Origin: an uncultured Eubacteriales bacterium
GTDB lineage: Bacteria > Bacillota > Clostridia > Christensenellales > CAG-314
Length of the DNA stretch: 25,111 nucleotides
Direction: 5' to 3'
Assembly: GCA_948938605.1 (NCBI GenBank)
Contig: CARAIG010000038.1
Location: forward strand, 1 to 25,111
Under the pieces are notes generated by a model. That model was not told the origin of the DNA, made no database searches, and worked only from the letters and a program-made list of their open reading frames with translations. Shown here piece after piece: positions 8,270-16,472 of the stretch. Both the position numbers and the translations under genes were made by a program. Position 1 is the stretch's first letter. The number at the start of each line of letters is the position of its first letter.

Positions 8270-9718
8270 ATGGAAATAGAATACAAGTCCGCTGAGGAGT
8301 TGTTGGGGGTTTTGAGTAACCTTAAAGTTGTCGATTTGCGTGAGATTGCCCGTCAATTTCAGATTGCCCCGCGTAATCTTCGTAGGGATGAACTTGTTAA
8401 TAAGATTTTGGCTGCTTATCGCGGTGAGAGCGACCCTGAACCGCCAAAAAAGCGCGGTCGTCCGTCGAAAACCGTTGACACCGTTGAATCCCCGCCTGCA
8501 AGTTTAAAGCAAAAGCCTGTTAATATGCGTGATAAACTCAACGAATTGGAAAGCGAAGACGACGGCGTTTCTTCCGACTATGCGCGGGAAGGTATATTGG
8601 AAGTGATGGCGGAAGGGTACGGATTTATTAGAACTAATAATTATTCGGCAACTCCTTACCGCGATTACTATATATCTGCAAATATGATAGTTCGCTTGGG
8701 CTTGCGTAACGGCGATAAGCTTAAAGTAATGTTGCGTAAATATCCCGATAGGCAAGCGCCGACTGCAGTATTTGTTAAAGAAGTTAATGATCAGCAGTGT
8801 AATAGTTCCCGTAGATCGACATTTGATGCGTTGGAACCTTGTTTCCCCAATAAGCGTATTAATATGGAAACGGATAAAAGCGAATATTCGCTACGTGTAT
8901 TGGATTTAGTTGCGCCGATAGGCAAAGGGCAGCGCGGGTTGATAGTGGCGCCTCCTAAAACAGGTAAAACTATTTTGTTGAAAAAGATAGCAATAGCTAT
9001 CAAAGCAAATCATCCCGAAATACATTTGACAGTTTTGTTAATTGACGAACGTCCAGAGGAAGTTACTGATTTTAAGGAAAACGTTGATTGCGATGTTGTC
9101 TATTCTACTTTCGATCAGCAGCCGATAAACCATTGTCATGTGGCAGAATTGGTGTTTGCAAATGCACGCAGACGTGTAGAGCAAGGACAAGACGTAATGA
9201 TTTTAATGGATAGCATTACCCGTCTTGCGCGCGCGTACAACCAAATTGCCGAACAATCAGGACGTACTATGACTGGCGGTTTGGATATTTCGGCATTGCA
9301 AGAGCCTAAAAAGATGTTCGGGGCAGGACGAAATATCCGTAACGGGGGAAGTCTTACCATACTTGCGACTGCATTAATCGATACAGGCAGCCGAATGGAC
9401 GATATTATTTACGAAGAATTTAAGGGTACGGGCAATATGGAAATACATTTGGATCGCCGTATCAGTGAATTGCGTATATTCCCTGCAATAGATTTGAATC
9501 GCAGCGGAACGCGCAGAGAAGAATTATTGTTGACGCAAAGTCAACTTGAAGGAGCTTATTTAATTCGTCGAATGCTTTCGCGCGAAGACAGCGTTCAGGC
9601 TGCGGAAGAACTGTTGCAAGTAGTTATGTCTACAAGCAATAACGCTGAAACGGTCGATACGCTTAAACGGCTTGTGCACTCCAACGAAGTTATTAAATCA
9701 ATGAAGAAAAAGAGTTAA
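8270..9718 (+). CDS. rho: Transcription termination factor Rho
   Basis: 482 residues. An N-terminal Rho_N/SAP-like helical domain (about 1-55), a basic linker (KKRGRPSK), a cold-shock-type RNA-binding domain with EGYGFIR (about 105-170), then the RecA-like ATPase with Walker A APPKTGKT, LLIDERPEEVTDF, and Walker B VMILMDSITRLARAYN. Rho is a hexameric RNA helicase that ends transcripts not stopped by intrinsic hairpins. The start follows AGGAGG by 4 nt. mnmA follows after only 4 nt, so the two are very likely cotranscribed. The long structured leader suggests expression control, as Rho autoregulates in other bacteria. Confidence 0.97.
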   Translation: MEIEYKSAEELLGVLSNLKVVDLREIARQFQIAPRNLRRDELVNKILAAYRGESDPEPPKKRGRPSKTVDTVESPPASLKQKPVNMRDKLNELESEDDGVSSDYAREGILEVMAEGYGFIRTNNYSATPYRDYYISANMIVRLGLRNGDKLKVMLRKYPDRQAPTAVFVKEVNDQQCNSSRRSTFDALEPCFPNKRINMETDKSEYSLRVLDLVAPIGKGQRGLIVAPPKTGKTILLKKIAIAIKANHPEIHLTVLLIDERPEEVTDFKENVDCDVVYSTFDQQPINHCHVAELVFANARRRVEQGQDVMILMDSITRLARAYNQIAEQSGRTMTGGLDISALQEPKKMFGAGRNIRNGGSLTILATALIDTGSRMDDIIYEEFKGTGNMEIHLDRRISELRIFPAIDLNRSGTRREELLLTQSQLEGAYLIRRMLSREDSVQAAEELLQVVMSTSNNAETVDTLKRLVHSNEVIKSMKKKS

Positions 9719-9722
9719 ACTA

Positions 9723-10793
9723 ATGAAAACCGTAGTTTTAGGCATGAGCGGAGGCGTGGATAGCGCGGTATCCGCTTGGCTACTTAAACAACAAGGATAC
9801 AATGTAATAGCACTGTTTATGCACAACTGGGAAGAAGTTGACGACGGCTGTTGTACTGCGGAACAGGATTTTGAAGATGTTAAACGGGTGTCGGCAAAAA
9901 TAGGCATCCCGTATTATTCCGTTAACTTTGCCGCCGAGTATAAGGAACGCGTTTTTAGTTACTTTTTGGACGAATACGCAAACGGTCGCACGCCTAATCC
10001 CGATGTGCTGTGCAATCGAGAGATAAAATTCGGACCCTTTTTGCAATACGCAAAAGCTTTGGGCGCCGATTATATAGCCACCGGACATTATTGCGGAATA
10101 CGTCACGATAACGGTGTACATTATTTGCTCAAAGCAAAGGATCAAAGTAAGGATCAAACGTATTTTTTAAATCAATTGTCTCAGCAACAGCTTGCCGATG
10201 TCTTGTTTCCGTTACAAAATTTGGACAAATCGGAAGTTCGAAAAATTGCTGACGAGTTGGGGCTGTCTAATGCAAAAAAGAAAGACAGCACCGGTATTTG
10301 TTTTATTGGGGAACGGAATTTCCGTAGCTTTTTACAAAATTATTTGCCTAATCAAACGGGCAAAATTGTAGATATAAACGGCAATATCGTAGGTGAGCAT
10401 ATAGGACTTATGTATTATACTTTGGGGCAGCGGCGCGGTTTGGGACTGGGCGGCACAACCGAAAGTCAAGGCAGATGGTTTGTAGTGGACAAAGACTTGA
10501 AAAACAACCGCTTGATAGTGTCGCACGGCGATGAAGAAGTTTTAATGTCGCATTCGCTTGTGTCGAATAACGTTAACTGGATTCCAAGTTTGCCTGCGCA
10601 AAAATTTACGTGTACGGCAAAGTTTAGGTACCGTCAACCCGAACAAGCTGTGGATGTTAGCGTATCTGATGACGGTAAGGTGAATGTACAGTTTCACGAA
10701 AAGCAAAGGGCGGTAACACCCGGACAGTTTGTTGTCTTTTATGATAATGAAAAATGTTTAGGCGGCGGAATTATTGACGAAGTTTACAAATGA
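9723..10793 (+). CDS. mnmA: tRNA-specific 2-thiouridylase MnmA
   Basis: 356 residues, usual length. The PP-loop ATP-pyrophosphatase motif GMSGGVDSAVSAWLL is at 8-22; the first catalytic cysteine is in PNPDVLCNREIKFG and the second in STGICFIGERNFRSF. MnmA adenylates and thiolates U34 of Lys, Glu and Gln tRNAs using sulfur relayed from a cysteine desulfurase. No dedicated ribosome site is seen before the ATG except purine-rich codons at the end of rho, 4 nt upstream, so translation may be coupled to rho. No desulfurase gene lies nearby in this window. Confidence 0.95.
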   Translation: MKTVVLGMSGGVDSAVSAWLLKQQGYNVIALFMHNWEEVDDGCCTAEQDFEDVKRVSAKIGIPYYSVNFAAEYKERVFSYFLDEYANGRTPNPDVLCNREIKFGPFLQYAKALGADYIATGHYCGIRHDNGVHYLLKAKDQSKDQTYFLNQLSQQQLADVLFPLQNLDKSEVRKIADELGLSNAKKKDSTGICFIGERNFRSFLQNYLPNQTGKIVDINGNIVGEHIGLMYYTLGQRRGLGLGGTTESQGRWFVVDKDLKNNRLIVSHGDEEVLMSHSLVSNNVNWIPSLPAQKFTCTAKFRYRQPEQAVDVSVSDDGKVNVQFHEKQRAVTPGQFVVFYDNEKCLGGGIIDEVYK

Positions 10794-10794
10794 T

Positions 10795-11748
10795 ATGAGT
10801 AAAAAGAAAAAAGCAAAACTTAATAGCGACGGCGCAAGTATAGAATCCCGCAAAGACGAAGCGGCAGTGCAAAATAATACTTGCGAGTATACCGACGACC
10901 AAATAAATGCTGAAATAGACGAACTTGCATTGACCCCTTCTGTAAAAAAGCAGCGGATATGGGAAGTGGACTTTTTGCGCGGTTTGATGATTCTGTTTGT
11001 GGTATGGGATCATTTTATGTGGGATATCAATACGTTAAAACCGTACAATACCGATTTTTTTAACGCATTATATCAGTTTTCGCAGTCGTATTATTCCGTT
11101 AAAGGCATTCGTCAAATTGCACAGCCTGTATTTGTGACAATGTTTGTTTTTACTTCGGGCGTTTCGTGCAGTTTCTCTCGGAGCAACGGCAAAAGGGCTT
11201 TGAAAATGACGGCATTCGCGTGTTTGTTAACGGCGGTAACGTATGCTGTTACAGCCGTTATCGGTACAAATTTGACAATGAATTTTAACGTTATTCACGT
11301 TATTGCTCTATCAACGTTACTTTGGACGTTAATTGAATTTTGTTGGAGTAAATGCGTTAAAAATTGGCAAAAAAATATATTCGGCGTAGTGATGACGGCG
11401 GTGACGGTTGCCGCTATTGTAATTGGAGGTTACACAAACTTTGTTCCGGTAGAAAGTGAAAACGCATTGTGGTATTTTCTTGTACAACATGCTCCAAGTA
11501 AGTCTTTTTATCGGTTTTGCGGCGGCGATTACTTGCCGTTCCTTCCCGACTTCGGCTGGTTTTTGGTAGGGGCATTTTTGGGTAAGGTGGTTTACAAGGA
11601 ACGAAAAACTCTTTTTCCGTCGGTAAATCCAAAATTTGTTTGTCCTATTACTTTTTGCGGACGTAAATCGTTATGGGTATATTTTGGCAGTCAACTGGTG
11701 ATGTTTGGTTTGCTTTATTTATTTTCGACCGTTTTGAAACTGTTGTGA
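10795..11748 (+). CDS. DUF1624 / heparan-alpha-glucosaminide N-acetyltransferase-like membrane protein
   Basis: 317 residues from the ATG at 10795, 1 nt after the mnmA stop; a TTG at 10774 in frame would add seven residues overlapping mnmA. A lysine-rich hydrophilic segment (1-50) precedes RIWEVDFLRGLMILFVVWDH, the signature of the DUF1624/HGSNAT catalytic family, followed by about six hydrophobic helices. Family members are membrane acyltransferase relatives; the bacterial substrates are mostly unknown, possibly cell-surface sugars. Its place behind rho and mnmA suggests cotranscription but not a shared role. Family call is good; function is open. Confidence 0.75.
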   Translation: MSKKKKAKLNSDGASIESRKDEAAVQNNTCEYTDDQINAEIDELALTPSVKKQRIWEVDFLRGLMILFVVWDHFMWDINTLKPYNTDFFNALYQFSQSYYSVKGIRQIAQPVFVTMFVFTSGVSCSFSRSNGKRALKMTAFACLLTAVTYAVTAVIGTNLTMNFNVIHVIALSTLLWTLIEFCWSKCVKNWQKNIFGVVMTAVTVAAIVIGGYTNFVPVESENALWYFLVQHAPSKSFYRFCGGDYLPFLPDFGWFLVGAFLGKVVYKERKTLFPSVNPKFVCPITFCGRKSLWVYFGSQLVMFGLLYLFSTVLKLL

Positions 11749-11782
11749 TAAGAAATCAACGTTCGCTATTTCGATAAACTAC

Positions 11783-11820
11783 TAGACAAGTTTTGTTAAA
11801 AGTGCTATTATATATATAAT
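11783..11820 (+). promoter_or_regulatory. Promoter region of the response-regulator gene
   Basis: Two overlapping solutions fit: TAGACA (11783-11788)-N17-TATTAT (11806-11811), or TTGTTA (11793-11798)-N16-TATAAT (11815-11820). The first gives a start near 11818, the second near 11827. Confidence 0.5.
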
Positions 11821-11851
11821 TGTAATTATGCAAAGCGGAGAAAACATCTTT

Positions 11852-12895
11852 ATGCGTAATGTTTTAGGCAAAGGAAAAATCTTAATAGTCGACGATTCGG
11901 AAATGAACCGTTCTATTTTGTCGGATATTTTGAGCGATGAATATGAAATTATGGAAGCAAGCGACGGTTTGCAAGCAATGGAATTGCTCAATAAGTATTC
12001 TTCATCGATTAGTCTTGTCTTATTGGATATAGTTATGCCTAGGATGGACGGTTTTTCTGTTTTGTCCAAGATGAATGAAAGCCATTTAATCGAAACCATT
12101 CCGGTAATTATTATTTCGTCTGAAAATGCATCGTTATATGTTGAGCGTGCTTATGAACTTGGCGCATTGGATTATATTCAACGTCCGTTTGATACGTTGG
12201 TAGTGCGGCAGCGTTCGCTAAACACGATTAATTTGTCGGGCAGGCAAAAACTTTTAGCCGCAACAGGTGAAGATCAATTATCCAAAAACGAAGCTGATAT
12301 GTCCACAATAGTAAATTTGCTTATGAATTTAGTGGAGTTTGGATCGATTGATCACGGATATCACGCTGAAAATGTGCGCGCAATTACCGAGCTTATTCTT
12401 TCTAATATCGGTGCGGTTTCTTTTAAGTATAAGCCGACTCCGTCCGACATCCAAAATGTGGGCATTGCTTCGATGTTGCACGATATAGGAATGTGTGCTG
12501 TTAATAAAAGCGGCTTAAAGCCCGATACGGACGAAGCGATAGCCGAATTGCAAAAGCATACTGTACTGGGCGCAGAAATGTTGGAAAAACTTAAAGGCAA
12601 GGAAGACAACACGTTGCTTCGTAGAGCGGCGGAAATTTGTCGGTATCACCACGAACGCTGGGACGGAAAAGGGTATCCCGAAGGTTTAAAAGGTGACAGT
12701 ATTCCAATTGCCGCACAAGTAGTTGCCGTTGCAGATACATATGACAGATTAGTCAACAAACGCTTAAATAAACGCGCAGTTTCGCATGACGAAGCAATAA
12801 CTAAGATTATGAACGGCGAATGCGGAGCGTTTAATCCGGTGTTGATGATTGTGCTTAAATCCATAGCCGATTCTTTACCGGCCAAACTTAAATAA
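11852..12895 (+). CDS. Response regulator with receiver and HD-GYP-type domain
   Basis: 347 residues from the ATG at 11852, with GCGGAG 11 nt upstream; an in-frame ATG at 11828 (355 residues) is possible but lies right at one predicted transcription start. Residues 8-120 form a receiver with acidic pair Asp14/Asp15, phosphoacceptor Asp59 in LLDIVMPRMDG and Ser89/Ser90; the conserved switch Lys of the KP motif is Arg (QRPFD, Arg111). Residues about 150-340 form an HD-GYP-type domain with HDIG (His210/Asp211) and HHERWDGKGYP (266-276); the Lys that normally follows HDxG is Met214. HD-GYP proteins usually hydrolyse cyclic di-GMP. An HPt gene follows, suggesting a phosphorelay. Activity is uncertain because of the Lys changes. 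Confidence 0.85.
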   Translation: MRNVLGKGKILIVDDSEMNRSILSDILSDEYEIMEASDGLQAMELLNKYSSSISLVLLDIVMPRMDGFSVLSKMNESHLIETIPVIIISSENASLYVERAYELGALDYIQRPFDTLVVRQRSLNTINLSGRQKLLAATGEDQLSKNEADMSTIVNLLMNLVEFGSIDHGYHAENVRAITELILSNIGAVSFKYKPTPSDIQNVGIASMLHDIGMCAVNKSGLKPDTDEAIAELQKHTVLGAEMLEKLKGKEDNTLLRRAAEICRYHHERWDGKGYPEGLKGDSIPIAAQVVAVADTYDRLVNKRLNKRAVSHDEAITKIMNGECGAFNPVLMIVLKSIADSLPAKLK

Positions 12896-12934
12896 ATTAA
12901 AAGTATTAATAAAAAGTAACCTTGGAGGAAAATC

Positions 12935-13282
12935 ATGACAGTAGAAATGTTTTACGCTCGTATCGGCGGAGATTATGCGGGAACAAAGGCACGTTTGATG
13001 ACGGATGAACGTATTGTGCGTTTTGTCAACAAATTTCCTACGGACGGCAGCTATCAATTACTTGTTGACAGTATTGCTGCGGGAAATGCAGAGGAAGCGT
13101 TCCGTGCTGCGCATACGATAAAAGGCGTTGCGCAAAATTTAGGCTTTACCGCTTTGTTTACGGTTGCGGAAGAAGTTACTGAAATATTGCGTGCGGGCAG
13201 TCTTGACGTTGCGGCAAAAATGCCTACGCTTACGGAAAAATATAAACTGACAATTGATGCTATAAACGAATTGAACGCATAA
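12935..13282 (+). CDS. HPt (histidine phosphotransfer) domain protein
   Basis: 115 residues, a single-domain protein preceded by TTGGAGG. The phosphoacceptor motif AAHTIKGVAQNLGF contains His60, matching the HxxKG signature of HPt four-helix bundles; the rest is helical and soluble. HPt proteins pass phosphate between a hybrid kinase receiver and a response regulator. It lies 39 nt downstream of the REC/HD-GYP gene and shares its terminator, so the two are probably expressed together. No histidine kinase is present in the window. Confidence 0.85.
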   Translation: MTVEMFYARIGGDYAGTKARLMTDERIVRFVNKFPTDGSYQLLVDSIAAGNAEEAFRAAHTIKGVAQNLGFTALFTVAEEVTEILRAGSLDVAAKMPTLTEKYKLTIDAINELNA

Positions 13283-13299
13283 ATTATTTTTGATTGATG

Positions 13300-13327
13300 A
13301 GCATTGCTTCTTTTGCAATGCTTTTTT
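13300..13327 (+). terminator. Terminator after the HPt gene
   Basis: Perfect 8-bp stem AGCATTGC (13300-13307)/GCAATGCT (13315-13322), 7-nt loop, six T. Confidence 0.9.
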
Positions 13328-13596
13328 GTTTTTCTCTTATTAGTTGTTGTAAAGTTGTAGAAAATGTCTAAGTGTTATTTTACATACAAATCATTTCAAT
13401 ACTATTTCCAAAATAATATTTATATTTAATAGATTGAACATTTGCCCTTATAATTTGCTATGCAAGTAAATTGATTAAAGCATTGCAATAAAGGGCGATT
13501 TTTGATACAATAATATCAAACAATGTATATGTAACAATATTAGCCGTTTTAGTGTGCTGTTAATTGTTACATTAGTAGCAGTAAGGAGGATTTTGT
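13328..13596 (+). other. fhs upstream region with an imperfect long dyad and leader hairpin
   Basis: No gene is seen. 13328-13443 is AT-rich without clear signals. At 13444-13496 GCCCTT...AAGGGC encloses TTGCTATGC (13455-13463)/GCATTGCAA (13480-13488), an imperfect long dyad followed by T5 (13499-13503), perhaps a backup terminator. The promoter and its dyad are listed separately. In the leader TGTAACAAT (13530-13538) and ATTGTTACA (13563-13571) form a perfect 9-bp pairing around a 24-nt loop. AAGGAGG (13583-13589) serves fhs. Confidence 0.55.
13483..13520 (+). promoter_or_regulatory. fhs promoter with operator-like inverted repeat
   Basis: TTGCAA (13483-13488), 17-nt spacer, TACAAT (13506-13511) with an extended -10 TGA directly before it. 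A perfect 7-bp inverted repeat TTTGATA (13501-13507)/TATCAAA (13514-13520) covers the -10 and the expected start near 13518, a typical place for a repressor to bind. Confidence 0.6.
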
Positions 13597-15255
13597 ATGA
13601 CGGATATAGAAATTGCTAGAAAAAGCAAATTACAGCATATCGGTAAAATAGCGCAAAATTTAGGCGTCGACGCTTCGGATTTGGAACTGTACGGCAATTA
13701 TAAAGCAAAAATCGTTGCTAATCCTAATGTGAGAAAGGACGCTAAGTTAATTCTTGTTACGGCAATAAATCCTACTGCTGCCGGGGAAGGTAAAACAACG
13801 GTTTCGATAGGTTTGGCAGACGGGTTAAACTTGATTGGAGCAAAAACCTGTCTTGCTTTGAGAGAACCTTCGTTGGGTCCTGTGTTTGGGATAAAAGGCG
13901 GCGCAACCGGCGGCGGATATTCGCAAATACTCCCGATGGAAGATATTAATTTGCATTTTACAGGCGATTTTCACGCAATCTCTGCGGCGAACAATCTTTT
14001 GTGCGCGCTTATCGATAACAGCATATTTCAAGGAAATCCTTTGAATATAAACCCTGATAGAGTGGTGTTTAACCGCACATTGGATGTTAATGACAGGGCG
14101 TTGCGCGGGGTAACTGTTAACCATAATGTGAAAGACGCGGTTGAACATTCCGAAAAATTCAATATAACTGCCGCGTGCGAAGTTATGGCGGTGTTGACAT
14201 TGGCGAACGATCTTAATGATTTAAAATGCCGTTTGGGCAATATACTTGTAGCATATACATTTGACGGTAAGCCAGTTTTTGCCCGCGATCTTAATGCGCA
14301 GGAGTCAATGACTATATTGTTAAAAGACGCATTGCATCCTAACCTTGTGCAAACGATAGGGGGTACTCCCGCATTCGTGCATTGCGGTCCGTTTGCTAAT
14401 ATTGCACATGGTTGCAACAGTGTGCAAGCAACGCGTTTGGCTATGACATATGCGCCCTATACCGTAACGGAAGCAGGATTCGGAGCGGACCTTGGCGCTG
14501 AAAAATTCCTTGATGTAAAATGTCGTGTATCGGGATTAAGACCTAATGCCGTTGTAATTGTGGCTACCGTTCGTGCATTAAAACTGAACGGCGGTGCAGA
14601 TAAAAACAATCTTGCAACGGAAGATTTGACGGCGTTAAAAGACGGTATGTGCAATTTGTTGCGTCATGTACGCAACATTAAGGAAGTTTACAAATTGCCT
14701 TGTATAGTTGCAATAAACCGCTTTACAAGCGACCCCGAAAAGGAAATCGCAATGGTAGCGCAAGCCGTTGAGTCGTTGGGCGTAGATGCCGTCGACTGCA
14801 ATGTTTGGGGCAGGGGCGGTAAAGGCGCTATCGACCTTGCAAATAAGGTTGTTAATCTTTGTGAGCAGGATAACAGCACTTTTGAATTTGCATATGCTAA
14901 TGCTGACAGCGTAGAAACGAAAATTAAGAAAATAGCAACAAAAATTTACGGTGCGGTTGATGTAGAATACTCCGATAAGGCAAAGGAAAGTTTGAAAGCG
15001 CTGCGAGCAGTGGTTGACGTGTCGGATTTTCCCGTTGTAATAGCAAAGACGCAATACAGTTTTAGCGACGATCCCAAACTGTTGGGTGCGCCAAGCGGTT
15101 TTACGTTGCACGTGCGCGATATAGAATACCGCGGCGGTGCAAAATTTTTGGTTGCAATTGCAGGAAATATGTTGCTTATGCCCGGGCTTCCGTCTAAGCC
15201 AAATGCGGTGGGAATGACTATTTCGGATGACGGAACTATTGACGGATTGTATTGA
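13597..15255 (+). CDS. fhs: Formate-tetrahydrofolate ligase
   Basis: 552 residues, normal length. After the characteristic N-terminus the ATP-binding loop NPTAAGEGKTT is at about 56-66, followed by LREPSLGPVFGIKGGATGGG (substrate site) and HFTGDFHAI. The enzyme joins formate to tetrahydrofolate with ATP, giving 10-formyl-tetrahydrofolate for purine and fMet-tRNA synthesis or, in acetogens, the methyl branch of carbon fixation. No other Wood-Ljungdahl genes are in the window, so a general one-carbon role is the safer reading. AAGGAGG is 7 nt from the ATG. The thymidine kinase gene begins 28 nt after its stop. Confidence 0.97.
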   Translation: MTDIEIARKSKLQHIGKIAQNLGVDASDLELYGNYKAKIVANPNVRKDAKLILVTAINPTAAGEGKTTVSIGLADGLNLIGAKTCLALREPSLGPVFGIKGGATGGGYSQILPMEDINLHFTGDFHAISAANNLLCALIDNSIFQGNPLNINPDRVVFNRTLDVNDRALRGVTVNHNVKDAVEHSEKFNITAACEVMAVLTLANDLNDLKCRLGNILVAYTFDGKPVFARDLNAQESMTILLKDALHPNLVQTIGGTPAFVHCGPFANIAHGCNSVQATRLAMTYAPYTVTEAGFGADLGAEKFLDVKCRVSGLRPNAVVIVATVRALKLNGGADKNNLATEDLTALKDGMCNLLRHVRNIKEVYKLPCIVAINRFTSDPEKEIAMVAQAVESLGVDAVDCNVWGRGGKGAIDLANKVVNLCEQDNSTFEFAYANADSVETKIKKIATKIYGAVDVEYSDKAKESLKALRAVVDVSDFPVVIAKTQYSFSDDPKLLGAPSGFTLHVRDIEYRGGAKFLVAIAGNMLLMPGLPSKPNAVGMTISDDGTIDGLY

Positions 15256-15283
15256 TATGAAATTTACCGTAAAGGAAAAGATT

Positions 15284-15874
15284 ATGCCTAGATTATATTT
15301 TAAGTATGGAACAATGGGTAGCAGTAAATCCGCCCAAGCGTTGATGTGCAAGTTTAATTACGAGCAAAAAGGTATGAAAGTTATGCTTGTTAAACCGTCA
15401 ATAGACAACCGCGGTGACAGTGAAGAACAAGTCCGCGTGCGCTCGCGAATAGGATTGTCTGCCGATTGCGAAGTGATTAAAGCAGACGAAAGTTTTGTAA
15501 AGTTATTCGAACGCGTAAACAATGTGCGCGGTTGTGATTGTATAATAGTGGACGAAGCGCAATTTTGTACCGAGAGACAAGTTGACGAACTTAAACAGCT
15601 TACTAAGTTTGTGCCTGTGCTTTGTTACGGTCTGCTTAACGACTTCCGTTGTAAACTGTTTGAAGGCAGCAAGCGGTTGGTTGAACTTGCCGACTCATTG
15701 CAGGAAATAAAATCCGTTTGCCGTTGCGGACGCAAGTCTACGGTCAATGCGCGTTTTATTAACGGCAAATGCGTTGATGACGGACCTGTCGTGTTTATCG
15801 GCGGCGACGAAAGTTACGAAAATATGTGCTATTGGTGCTGGAAAGAAGAACTGGAAAAAGCTAATAGCAATTAA
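15284..15874 (+). CDS. tdk: Thymidine kinase (type II)
   Basis: 196 residues from the ATG at 15284, chosen because AAGGA (15272-15276) lies 7 nt upstream and MPRLYFKYG matches the usual start; in-frame codons upstream overlap fhs. The P-loop reads GTMGSSKS, with Ser where most type II enzymes have Gly before the Lys. IIVDEAQF is the Walker B/DEAQ motif, and the lasso zinc site is visible as CRC...CYWC near the C-terminus. It phosphorylates thymidine for dTTP salvage. It follows fhs closely and is probably cotranscribed, linking one-carbon and thymidylate supply. No clear terminator follows. Confidence 0.92.
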   Translation: MPRLYFKYGTMGSSKSAQALMCKFNYEQKGMKVMLVKPSIDNRGDSEEQVRVRSRIGLSADCEVIKADESFVKLFERVNNVRGCDCIIVDEAQFCTERQVDELKQLTKFVPVLCYGLLNDFRCKLFEGSKRLVELADSLQEIKSVCRCGRKSTVNARFINGKCVDDGPVVFIGGDESYENMCYWCWKEELEKANSN

Positions 15875-15923
15875 AAATTTATACAATGTTACATTAAGTT
15901 GCGTAAATGTAATGTTAACGTGC

Positions 15924-15970
15924 TTGAAAAACTTTTGCTTTTTTGATATGATTTAAGAAAAATATCATAT
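15924..15970 (+). promoter_or_regulatory. Promoter of the XRE gene with operator-like dyad
   Basis: TTGAAA (15924-15929), 17-nt spacer, TATGAT (15947-15952). A perfect 7-bp inverted repeat ATATGAT (15946-15952)/ATCATAT (15964-15970) overlaps the -10 and spans the expected start near 15959. A further dyad TTACATT (15889-15895)/AATGTAA (15906-15912) lies upstream. Confidence 0.7.
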
Positions 15971-15984
15971 TGGAGTTGAATTTA

Positions 15985-16446
15985 ATGAAATTTGAAGAAA
16001 AGTTAATTAAATTACGTAAACAAAAAAGTTTGTCACAAGAAGACCTTGCCGATGTGTTGAATATTTCGCGGCAAGCAGTATCGCGTTGGGAATCGGGGGC
16101 TACTTTGCCTGATGCGCCTAATTTAATTGCAATTAGCGATTTGTTTGGAGTTTCGATAGATTATTTACTTCGTGATGACTATGAGCAAAACGGGACGGTT
16201 GTTAATTCGTCGGAAAGCAAAAATGTTAATTTGCAAAGTAAGCGTTATCCGCACAAAATGTTTTTGGTCGCTTTTATCCTTTGGATTGTTTCGGCTGTGT
16301 GTACTATTGCCTGTGCTGTATTAAATTTTATAACCGGTGATATTAAATTCGGATGTGTGTATGTGTCGCTTGCGTGCGTAGACATTGTTTTTGCTATAAT
16401 TTTTTTCACAAAATATTTAAAGAATAATAAGTCGGATAAAAAATAG
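15985..16446 (+). CDS. XRE-family transcriptional regulator with two membrane helices
   Basis: 153 residues from the ATG at 15985, 9 nt after TTGGAG; a TTG at 15970 would sit inside that site's spacing and the operator. Residues 4-62 form a Cro/C1-type helix-turn-helix (LSQEDLADVLNISRQAVSRWE is the core). After a polar linker, two hydrophobic helices (about 92-115 and 123-143) and a lysine-rich tail follow. This HTH-plus-membrane layout is frequent in Firmicutes; the membrane part may sense an envelope or small-molecule signal. The promoter dyad suggests autoregulation. A GNAT gene follows after 26 nt. The target genes are unknown. Confidence 0.85.
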   Translation: MKFEEKLIKLRKQKSLSQEDLADVLNISRQAVSRWESGATLPDAPNLIAISDLFGVSIDYLLRDDYEQNGTVVNSSESKNVNLQSKRYPHKMFLVAFILWIVSAVCTIACAVLNFITGDIKFGCVYVSLACVDIVFAIIFFTKYLKNNKSDKK

Positions 16447-16472
16447 TTTGTTCGAACTTAACCGAGTAATTA

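Noticed and set aside
13444..13596. Tetrahydrofolate riboswitch upstream of fhs
   Set aside because: The expected conserved core of that riboswitch, as I remember it, is not present; the dyads fit an operator or simple hairpins better.
14635..15351. Long minus-strand open frame (238 codons) opposite fhs and tdk
   Set aside because: It lies entirely opposite well-recognised genes, has Cys/His/Tyr-rich shadow composition and no ribosome site or family motif.
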